Shown here one piece after another: positions 1 through 6,108 of a stretch of 9,684 nucleotides of DNA; the first letter of the stretch is position 1, and each line of letters begins with the position of its first letter. The position numbers were made by a program, and so were the translations under genes. The notes under the pieces were generated by a model, which saw only the letters and a program-made list of their open reading frames with translations, was not told the origin of the DNA and ran no database searches. Source of the DNA: Myxococcales bacterium (lineage in GTDB: Bacteria > Myxococcota_A > Polyangia > Haliangiales > J016); the NCBI GenBank assembly GCA_014238595.1, contig JABAAV010000060.1, forward strand, positions 1 through 9,684, written 5' to 3'.

Positions 1-98
1 AATTGGTGGTCTTAAATGACATTCGACATGCTGATCTCAACAACATGACCCCTGTTGATGCGCTTATTTTATTAACGTCTTTGAAGAAAAAAATCTAA
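1..98 (+). CDS. mutS: DNA mismatch repair protein MutS, C-terminal end only (partial)
   Basis: The reading frame from base 3 is open to a TAA at 96-98 and gives 31 residues. It contains the segment NNMTPVDALILLTSLKKKI. A short 'acidic residues, then (L/M)TP-x-x-AL-x-x-L-x-x-LK' ending is typical of the extreme C-terminus of MutS, the ATPase that recognises mismatches and starts repair. The rest of the protein (mismatch-binding, clamp and ATPase domains) lies upstream of the window and cannot be checked. The stop overlaps by 4 bases the stop of the convergent gene on the other strand, with no spacer for a separate terminator. The call rests on about 20 residues, so another protein with a similar tail is possible. 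Confidence 0.62.
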   Translation, partial: LVVLNDIRHADLNNMTPVDALILLTSLKKKI

Positions 99-1297
99 TC
101 CATAAAAAACGAAAATCGCAAAGATTGATTTGATGAAACACGTAATGTTCTTTCTAGATCTTTGCCTCGCTTGATCAACATATCCACCGATTGATCTATT
201 TCTTTAATCCTTTGAGTATAACTACGTTCGTTTAATGTGCTCTTTGAGCCATATTGAAGGGCACGAAAAACAGGATTTATCTTTGACGAAAGAAGATAAA
301 GCTTATTTCTTCCATTGTGATCAGTGGCTAAATCCATCGATCTCCAAGGACTTTGTGCACTAGAACGTATTAAAAATCCTTTAGTTTCTTTGTTATCACA
401 ACCTTTTTTGTTTGGTTTGTTGTCTGAACAAATAGGGTGTCCTGTTTCAACAAATTTCAATGTTAGTGAGTTTCTTGTTGTGTCGATATACACACCATAC
501 GGTTCTGCGCCTTTACGTGCCTTTGAAGTAAGATTTTTAAATGATTTAGAATCTTCTTTTGACATTTCACGATGCTTTTTAAGATTGATTTGCAACGTAC
601 GCACATCAGTAACAAAGGCAAACAATTGATCAATGACAGCTTGTTCCATTTCATATAAATTTGACTCATAGATCTTGCCGGTGTCGATATTGCTCATACG
701 AAATGTAGTTAAGGCTTCAATTAATTTGTTGTCAGGGACTTTGTAGTCGTCTTTTTTAACGCCATAATTTTTGTGTTCATAAAGAATATTACGTAATTTG
801 AGCAATTCTTTGTTCGTACCATCAACGGTAGTCACCAGTGTTCCAGCATCACGGATGGTTTGATTATAACGAGATGCTTTGGTTCCAATTTGTCCAACAA
901 CGACACCCAAAATCAATGGCGCAAGAACCAACAGTACGATTTTGGCAATTTTTCCAAATGAAGATTGAGTTGTTAGATCAGTCATGTCGAATGCAGAAGG
1001 CATGTTTTTAATTGATTGATCTGACATGGCTGGTTTTGGTACGACTGATTTTGGCATAGCTGGTTTTGGGGGTGCAGCTTTTTGTTTTGGAAGAGATTCT
1101 TGTTTGATATCAGATTTTTTGTTGGTTGGAATAGGTTGGTCTATTTTTTGTGCTGTCCTATCCGACTTAACAAGATGATCAAATCTCTTGGAACTTCCAG
1201 ACTTTGATGTTTTTGCTTGTTGGAACGGCTGTTTTGTTTCAAGATTGCGTAGCTTATCTTTTAATGCATTAATATCGGGTGTCTTTGGTTTGGACAA
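95..1297 (-). CDS. Uncharacterised single-pass membrane protein with charged low-complexity N-terminal tail
   Basis: I do not recognise this 400-residue protein. Residues 1-110 are low-complexity, rich in Lys, Pro, Gln and Ser, with near-repeats of the form KPAMPK / PKPAM around 78-91. One hydrophobic helix follows (about 115-137, IVLLVLAPLILGVVVG) and carries a small-residue G-x-x-x-G pattern. Residues 140-260 are charged and mostly helical in character, and 265-400 look like a small mixed domain with two cysteines, C290 and C300, about ten residues apart. A positively charged tail before the helix suggests cytoplasmic N-terminus and periplasmic C-terminus (inference), the layout of envelope or division proteins such as ZipA or FtsN, with no sequence similarity claimed. 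The start is TTG, chosen because AAGGAG lies six bases upstream. It is convergent with the mutS-like gene and divergent from the hydrolase. Confidence 0.8.
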   Translation of the reverse strand: MSKPKTPDINALKDKLRNLETKQPFQQAKTSKSGSSKRFDHLVKSDRTAQKIDQPIPTNKKSDIKQESLPKQKAAPPKPAMPKSVVPKPAMSDQSIKNMPSAFDMTDLTTQSSFGKIAKIVLLVLAPLILGVVVGQIGTKASRYNQTIRDAGTLVTTVDGTNKELLKLRNILYEHKNYGVKKDDYKVPDNKLIEALTTFRMSNIDTGKIYESNLYEMEQAVIDQLFAFVTDVRTLQINLKKHREMSKEDSKSFKNLTSKARKGAEPYGVYIDTTRNSLTLKFVETGHPICSDNKPNKKGCDNKETKGFLIRSSAQSPWRSMDLATDHNGRNKLYLLSSKINPVFRALQYGSKSTLNERSYTQRIKEIDQSVDMLIKRGKDLERTLRVSSNQSLRFSFFMD

Positions 1298-1402
1298 AAG
1301 AGTCTCCTTGGAAAGATATGGTTGAAGTGAAAAACAAGGCGAGTATATACTTTTCTATCTTTTTCGTAGCATAATACACCCTTATTTAAACAAGTTTTTT
1401 GA
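1298..1402. promoter_or_regulatory. Divergent intergenic promoter region
   Basis: This spacer separates two divergent genes and must hold promoters for both. Candidate -10 elements are CATAAT at 1370-1375 on the plus strand and TATACT at 1342-1347 on the minus strand, within the palindromic stretch GTATATAC at 1343-1350. Neither has a convincing -35 hexamer at 16-18 bp, so the assignments are weak. A start near 1382 would leave the hydrolase a leader of only about 20 bases with no Shine-Dalgarno sequence. No convincing operator repeat or terminator hairpin was seen. Confidence 0.3.
1304..1309 (-). promoter_or_regulatory. Shine-Dalgarno AAGGAG deciding a TTG start
   Basis: On the minus strand the hexamer AAGGAG sits six bases before TTG at 1297-1295. 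This is a near-perfect ribosome binding site at ideal spacing, so TTG is the likely start of the membrane protein gene. Confidence 0.75.
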
Positions 1403-2323
1403 ATGAATATCGAAATAATACAACATCGAATTCGAAGTTTTGATGGAACGAGTATCCGCTATCAAGCATTTGGTTCAGGTTCTGCCTTGGTTTTATCCAA
1501 TTGTCTAGGTGGTTCGTATCAACTCTATGAAAAGATCTATCAAAGATTAAGCCAAACATATCGTATTATTTCATGGGATTATCGAGGTATGCCTCAATCA
1601 CCTTGTGAACGCAAAAACGCACTAACGATAGAAAATCACAGTCGTGATTTGGCAGCAATTTTAGAACATGAAAAGATCAAACATGCTGTTTTTATTGGAT
1701 GGTCTATGGGGGTTCAGGTTAATTTTGAGTTTTATCGGCAAAATTCTCATGCAGTAGCAGGTATGATTGGACTGCATGGTACCTATGCACAGCCATTCCG
1801 TACTGCATTACCATCTCGCTATATAAACAAATTAGTTCCAAGTTTGCTCCAATTGAGTCGAAAGTCATTATCACCAGCAGGAAAAATCATACAGCAAACT
1901 TCTAACGCACAATTGATTAAACGCATATTTCAAATATTAGGTTTGTTGTCATGGAATGTCGATAAGAAACTGTTTGATCATTTGATTACTTTATTTCGAA
2001 CAGCTAATTTTCAAAGTTATATTAAAACGTTAGAAAACCTTGGGCAGCATACAGCGAAAGATCTTTTATCAAGCATTGATAAACCAACGTTGTTTGTTGC
2101 AGGAACATGCGATGTCATCACACCTGCTCATTTATTTCGACATATCGATGAACAGATCGCGGATGCATTATTTGTTGAAATTCCAAAAGCAACCCATTAT
2201 GGCCCTATTGAATATCCTGATCAATATCGATCATTGATCAGCGATTTTCTTGCTACAGATCATCCAGCACTAATGTCATGGCGAAATAACATTGATCGAT
2301 CGCAGACAATTGCTATTTCATGA
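1403..2323 (+). CDS. Alpha/beta-fold hydrolase
   Basis: This 306-residue protein has the signatures of the alpha/beta hydrolase fold. The nucleophile elbow is GWSMG, with Ser101 as nucleophile. The predicted acid is Asp237 in AGTCDVITP, and the base is His265 in KATHYGP. The stretch around 55-65 (ISWDYRG) is the usual strand and turn before the elbow, and residues 30-37 (VLSNCLGG) stand where the oxyanion-hole loop normally lies. Residues 130-215 form the variable helical cap. These are features of soluble esterases, lipases and related enzymes. The substrate cannot be told from sequence. There is no signal peptide, so a cytoplasmic location is expected. The ATG at 1403 lacks an obvious ribosome binding site, but the fold begins within the first 30 residues, so no later start is likely. 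It is the first gene of the plus-strand train, with 14 bases before the next gene. Confidence 0.88.
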   Translation: MNIEIIQHRIRSFDGTSIRYQAFGSGSALVLSNCLGGSYQLYEKIYQRLSQTYRIISWDYRGMPQSPCERKNALTIENHSRDLAAILEHEKIKHAVFIGWSMGVQVNFEFYRQNSHAVAGMIGLHGTYAQPFRTALPSRYINKLVPSLLQLSRKSLSPAGKIIQQTSNAQLIKRIFQILGLLSWNVDKKLFDHLITLFRTANFQSYIKTLENLGQHTAKDLLSSIDKPTLFVAGTCDVITPAHLFRHIDEQIADALFVEIPKATHYGPIEYPDQYRSLISDFLATDHPALMSWRNNIDRSQTIAIS

Positions 2324-2337
2324 GGTAATTTTTCACG

Positions 2338-3513
2338 ATGACTGTTCAAACAGGGCTTGCTTCTCTTGTGCATGGCAAAACACAATGGACAAAGGGTCAA
2401 CAAATAGGTTTGATCGCCAATCCCACCAGTGTGCTTCCTGATCTTCAGCATAGTATTGATGTTTTATCTGTGTGGGACAAAGTTAATCTTGTTCGGCTTT
2501 TTTGCCCAGAGCACGGTATCAGAAGTGATGCGCAAGACATGATTTCCGTTGAGTCTTCTTGTGACACAAAAACAGGGCTTCCTATTCACAGTTTGTATGG
2601 GACGAGTGAAACATCTTTAATGCCAAAAAAAGAACTTCTCGTTGATTTAGATGCGGTTCTTTTTGATATTCAAGACATAGGTAGTCGCTATTACACCTAT
2701 GTGTGGACACTTGTTTATATGATGCGTGTGTGCGCTGATCTTGGAGTAGAAGTTGTTGTGCTTGACAGGCCAAATCCTATCAATGGCATTGACATTGAAG
2801 GGGGATTAATTGCTGATCCATTGCGTTCATTTGTTGGTTTGTGTCCATTGCCAAACCGACATGGTATGACTGTTGGAGAAATTGCTCGTTGGGCCAATGA
2901 AACAGAAAACATCAATTGCCATTTAACAGTGATTCCCATGCAGGGATGGTCTCGTGAGATGTTTTATGAAGATACAAACTTGCCATGGGTTATGCCATCA
3001 CCCAATATGCCAACAAGGGATACAGCATTAGTTTATCCTGGCTCTTGTCTCATAGAAGGCACCGAAATCAGTGAAGGACGTGGCACCACAAAACCTTTCG
3101 AAATGATTGGCGCACCGTTTATTGATAGTCATCTGTTTGCTCAAACATTGAACAACATAGAGCTTCAAGGTGTTTCTTTTCGAGATGTTTCATTTACACC
3201 CATGTTTCAAAAACACACAAACACACTTTGTCATGGTGTGCAAATTCATGTGTTCAACAAAAAAATATTTCGCCCTTATTTGACAGGCATTGCTATTTTA
3301 TCAACACTGGTTAAAGAATGTCCCGAACAATTTCATTGGCGTGAAAAACCATATGAATTTGTCTCTGATCGTCTTGCGATTGATTTATTGATTGGGAATG
3401 AATCTATCAGACATAATCTTGAGCAAGGTATGTCCATTGCTGAACTAAAAGCATTATGGCAACTTGAAGAAGACGGTTTTCGTCAATCAGCGACACAATG
3501 GTGGTTATACTGA
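2338..3513 (+). CDS. namZ: Exo-beta-N-acetylmuramidase NamZ family protein (DUF1343)
   Basis: This 391-residue protein matches the DUF1343 family over its whole usual length. Characteristic blocks appear in order: GLIANPTSVL (24-33), CPEHGIRSDA (56-65), LPIHSLYG (81-88), FDIQDIGSRYYTY (109-121), LDRPNPING (142-150), RHGMTVGE (174-181), SPNMPT (221-226) and LIEGTEISEGRGTTKPFE (238-255). Characterised members (NamZ of Bacillus subtilis and Tannerella forsythia) release N-acetylmuramic acid from the non-reducing end of peptidoglycan fragments. Known members are usually exported, but no hydrophobic signal peptide is visible here: the N-terminus (MTVQTGLASLVHGKTQW) leads straight into the fold. 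GAGGT at 2322-2326, overlapping the previous stop, is a plausible if distant ribosome binding site. Its TGA shares one base with the nadD ATG. The family assignment is firm; the exact substrate and the location are inferred. Confidence 0.93.
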   Translation: MTVQTGLASLVHGKTQWTKGQQIGLIANPTSVLPDLQHSIDVLSVWDKVNLVRLFCPEHGIRSDAQDMISVESSCDTKTGLPIHSLYGTSETSLMPKKELLVDLDAVLFDIQDIGSRYYTYVWTLVYMMRVCADLGVEVVVLDRPNPINGIDIEGGLIADPLRSFVGLCPLPNRHGMTVGEIARWANETENINCHLTVIPMQGWSREMFYEDTNLPWVMPSPNMPTRDTALVYPGSCLIEGTEISEGRGTTKPFEMIGAPFIDSHLFAQTLNNIELQGVSFRDVSFTPMFQKHTNTLCHGVQIHVFNKKIFRPYLTGIAILSTLVKECPEQFHWREKPYEFVSDRLAIDLLIGNESIRHNLEQGMSIAELKALWQLEEDGFRQSATQWWLY

Positions 3514-4055
3514 TGGCTAAAACCATAGGGTTGTTTGGTGGCAGTTTCAATCCTCCTCATATTGGACATCAAATGGTATGTCTTTATATTTTGAGCACTG
3601 TTGATGTTGATGAATTATGGATGCTTCCTGTCTACCAACATCCTTTTGATAAATCTCTCGCCCCATTTGATGATCGTATTGAAATGTGTCGCTTGGCAAC
3701 AACGTTGTTTTCTGAACGCATTGTAGTATCTGATGTTGAAAAGACATTGGTAAACCAATCTGGACGAACACTCGATATGTTGCTTGCTTTACAACAACAA
3801 TCAAATGACAAATTTCGTTTGATTGTTGGATCCGATACACTCGACGAAGTTGACAAATGGCATCAATGGGAAGAAATAGTTCAACGTGCCAATCCAATTG
3901 TTGTTAGTAGAGAGGGGTATCAAACAAAAGATATTGTTATTCCCGATGTATCATCTACAGATATTCGAAGAAAAATTTCAAACAATGAGAGTACGAACGG
4001 TTTGTTATCTTTAGATGTTGCACAGTATATAAAACGAAAAGGATTATACCAATGA
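3513..4055 (+). CDS. nadD: Nicotinate-nucleotide adenylyltransferase NadD
   Basis: NadD transfers AMP from ATP to nicotinate mononucleotide to make deamido-NAD, the step before NAD synthetase, in the cytoplasm. The 180-residue product has the nucleotidyltransferase signature GGSFNPPHIGH (9-19), with the T/HxGH phosphate-binding motif, LPVYQHPF (38-45) in the substrate loop, VGSDTL (105-110), and the C-terminal SSTDIRR (147-153), equivalent to the ISST-x-IR motif. Length fits the family (about 180-220). ATG at 3513 was preferred over the in-frame ATG at 3498 because the latter adds only the non-conserved residues MVVIL ahead of the strand that begins the fold, while 3513 overlaps the upstream stop by one base (TGATG). 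The downstream gene overlaps by four bases. The tight packing suggests translational coupling. Confidence 0.94.
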   Translation: MAKTIGLFGGSFNPPHIGHQMVCLYILSTVDVDELWMLPVYQHPFDKSLAPFDDRIEMCRLATTLFSERIVVSDVEKTLVNQSGRTLDMLLALQQQSNDKFRLIVGSDTLDEVDKWHQWEEIVQRANPIVVSREGYQTKDIVIPDVSSTDIRRKISNNESTNGLLSLDVAQYIKRKGLYQ

Positions 4056-4939
4056 GCAAATTGCCATCTGTGTTGGTTATAGGATCTGGTATATTGGCGA
4101 CAGGGTTTTCAGGGGCATTCCAGAGACAAAACATTCCTGTGTTGGGGTTGTGTGGCCGTCAAAAATCTCAAGCTCAAAAAGCTGCTGTTATTGCAGAGGT
4201 GCCATTTTTTGTGTTTGAAGATGTACAAACAATTGTTGATGATGCAGATGTTTTGTTTTTTGCGGTCAATGATGATGTGATTCGTGATGTCTCAAACAGA
4301 GTTCTCGCCCTACGACAAACAGATAAAAAACAAGTGCTTATTCATTGCAGTGGTTCACGTACTGTTGAAGATGCGTTTCCTAACAATGATTTAAACTATC
4401 ATGCCATGATGCATCCAATGAATTCTTTTTCGGATCAAAAACAAGCGATCAATCAGTTGATGAGCGGGATTTGTTTTGGAGTTTCTGGTGACAAAGAAGC
4501 ATTGTCCGTTGTGAATGATTTGATCCGTTGTCTTTGTGGTGAAGCGTTGATTCTTACACCGCAACAAATAGCGATTTATCATGCCGCAAACTGTGTTGCT
4601 TCAAATTACATTGTATCTGTGATAGATATGGCCTGTACAATGTTTGATAGCATTGGCATAAACAAAGACAAAAGCAAAGAGGCTTTGTTGTTGTTAACGC
4701 AAGGGAGCATTGCTAATTTTCAACAACAAGGAAGTGTTGAGGCTTTAACAGGGCCTATTTCTCGTGGAGATGTTGATACCGTCAAAAAACATCTCGATGG
4801 ATTTAAAAACAAAGATGACATGCTTTATCAAACGTATTGTTCATTAGGGTTGTATACTGTTGCGCTTGCTCAAAAACAAAAGAAAGCGAACAATACAAAA
4901 CTTTTGGAAATCAAAAAACTTCTTTGTCAATCGCAATGA
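4052..4939 (+). CDS. Rossmann-fold DUF2520 domain protein (putative NAD(P)-binding oxidoreductase)
   Basis: This 295-residue protein has an N-terminal dinucleotide-binding domain with the glycine-rich turn VIGSGILATGF (9-19), then VLFFAVNDDVI (67-77) and LIHCSGS (96-102), the usual end of the Rossmann half. The C-terminal half is helical and carries hallmarks of DUF2520: MHPMNSF (120-126), IYHAANCVASNY (175-186) and ALTGPISRGD...TVKKHL (231-248). The architecture resembles ketopantoate reductase and F420-dependent NADP oxidoreductases, but no substrate is assigned to this family to my knowledge. It begins inside the nadD stop (ATGA) and ends inside the start of the cysteine desulfurase (ATGA), so it is tightly coupled to both. 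Its place directly after an NAD biosynthesis gene is suggestive but does not show function. Confidence 0.9.
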   Translation: MSKLPSVLVIGSGILATGFSGAFQRQNIPVLGLCGRQKSQAQKAAVIAEVPFFVFEDVQTIVDDADVLFFAVNDDVIRDVSNRVLALRQTDKKQVLIHCSGSRTVEDAFPNNDLNYHAMMHPMNSFSDQKQAINQLMSGICFGVSGDKEALSVVNDLIRCLCGEALILTPQQIAIYHAANCVASNYIVSVIDMACTMFDSIGINKDKSKEALLLLTQGSIANFQQQGSVEALTGPISRGDVDTVKKHLDGFKNKDDMLYQTYCSLGLYTVALAQKQKKANNTKLLEIKKLLCQSQ

Positions 4940-6096
4940 GTCATCCGCGTATTTATATGGACTACAATGCAACAGCACCTGTATTGTCAAAAGTCAAAGA
5001 AACAATGATGGAATGCCTTGATGTTGTTGGAAACCCATCAAGTGTTCATTATGAAGGACGAAAAGCGAAACAGTACTTAGAGAACGCACGACTTGCTGTC
5101 GCACAATCTCTTTGTGCGACGCCTGAAGAAATAATATTTACTAGCGGTGGCACAGAATCAAACAATATTGGACTGATCGGGCTAGCATACCTTGCTCAGC
5201 GACTAGGAAAAAACAAATCAATTCTTCTTCCACCCATCGAACATCCTTGTATTGTGGGCACGGCTGAATTTCTTCGAGAGAAAGGCTTTACAATAGAACC
5301 CATTGTTGTTGATACAGATGGTAAAATAGACATTGATTCATTAGAAAAACAATGCCGCAACAAACCAAGTGTTATGGCGTTTTCATGGGCAAATCATGAA
5401 ATAGGTACCATCCAAGACATGGAAACAATTGTTACTATGGCCCATGATCATCAGATTTTAGTGCACTGCGATGCTGTGGCAGCATTTGGAAAATTGCCAC
5501 AAGATATGCTGGATTTACAGCGATGTCCTATAGATACCATGTCCATTTCTGGACATAAAATTGGAGCTCCTTGGGGTGTTGGTGCGTTACGTGTGAGACA
5601 GGGCATTGATATTACTGCGATCGTTGAAGGTGGAAAACAAGAATATGGTCGTCGTCCAGGAACACAGAACCTTTTAGGTATTGTTGGGTTGGGTCAAGTG
5701 ACTAGTATGCTTGACACGATGATTGTTGCTTATCAACAATTAATCTATCAACGTACTCTGTTTGAAGAAGGTCTTTTGGCGTTAGATGGTGTGTCTATCT
5801 ATGCACAACATGTTGATCGGCTACCCAATACAATCAATGCCTGTTTTCATGATCTTCAAGGAGATATTCTGGTTGCTTCTTTAGATATAGAAGGTATTGC
5901 AGTGTCTGCAGGTGCGGCATGTTCATCTGGAATGTCAATGCCATCACCAGTGCTTGTTGGATTGGGCATAAAAAAGGAAAAAGCACAACAATCTGTACGA
6001 TTTAGCCTTGGAACAGACAGTCAGATAGGGGATATTCATAGAACGCTCAAAGTGTTATCGTCCACACTTTCTCGAATCCGTAACATAAACAATTAA
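4936..6096 (+). CDS. Class V cysteine desulfurase (NifS/IscS group I-like)
   Basis: This is a PLP enzyme predicted to take sulfur from L-cysteine as a persulfide, giving alanine, for Fe-S clusters, thiolated tRNA or cofactors. In the 386-residue product: IYMDYNATAPV (6-16), TSGGTESNN (69-77, phosphate loop), His103 in IEHPC (acid-base and ring stacking), Asp179 in HCDAV (pyridine nitrogen), Lys208 in SGHKIGAP (Schiff base), RRPGTQN (239-245), and Cys329 in SAGAACSSG on the persulfide loop. Two usual cofactor contacts differ. The second Asn of the common NNE motif is His154 (ANHEIG), and the Gln of the common DAxQ motif is Ala182 (DAVA). ATG 4936 was chosen over an in-frame ATG at 4837, which would add 33 residues lying inside the previous gene. 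No IscU, IscR or ThiI gene lies alongside, so the specific role is open. Confidence 0.92.
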   Translation: MSHPRIYMDYNATAPVLSKVKETMMECLDVVGNPSSVHYEGRKAKQYLENARLAVAQSLCATPEEIIFTSGGTESNNIGLIGLAYLAQRLGKNKSILLPPIEHPCIVGTAEFLREKGFTIEPIVVDTDGKIDIDSLEKQCRNKPSVMAFSWANHEIGTIQDMETIVTMAHDHQILVHCDAVAAFGKLPQDMLDLQRCPIDTMSISGHKIGAPWGVGALRVRQGIDITAIVEGGKQEYGRRPGTQNLLGIVGLGQVTSMLDTMIVAYQQLIYQRTLFEEGLLALDGVSIYAQHVDRLPNTINACFHDLQGDILVASLDIEGIAVSAGAACSSGMSMPSPVLVGLGIKKEKAQQSVRFSLGTDSQIGDIHRTLKVLSSTLSRIRNINN

Positions 6097-6097
6097 G

Positions 6098-6103
6098 AAA
6101 GGA
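6098..6103 (+). promoter_or_regulatory. Shine-Dalgarno AAAGGA before the thiolase gene
   Basis: AAAGGA lies directly after the desulfurase stop and five bases before ATG 6109. It is the clearest ribosome binding site of the plus-strand train and marks independent initiation where the acyl-CoA genes begin. Confidence 0.65.
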
Positions 6104-6108
6104 ATATC

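Noticed and set aside
324..629. Plus-strand open frame of 101 codons inside the membrane protein gene
   Set aside because: It lies antisense to a gene with a strong ribosome binding site and a coherent domain layout. Its product shows no motif, and no ribosome binding site precedes it.
1035..1075. Repeated GCTGGTTTTGG units as a DNA repeat array
   Set aside because: Only a few imperfect copies are present, in frame with the Pro/Lys-rich part of the membrane protein. They reflect protein low complexity, not an independent repeat element.
1381..1402. Possible hairpin plus T-run (AAACAAGTTTTTT) as a terminator
   Set aside because: The stem would be four A/T-rich pairs with a two-base loop, too weak to act as a terminator, and it lies just ahead of a start codon.
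4837..4935. 33-residue N-terminal extension of the cysteine desulfurase
   Set aside because: It lies wholly inside the DUF2520 gene, its sequence is unlike the family, and the ATGA overlap at 4936 gives a start that matches the usual N-terminus.
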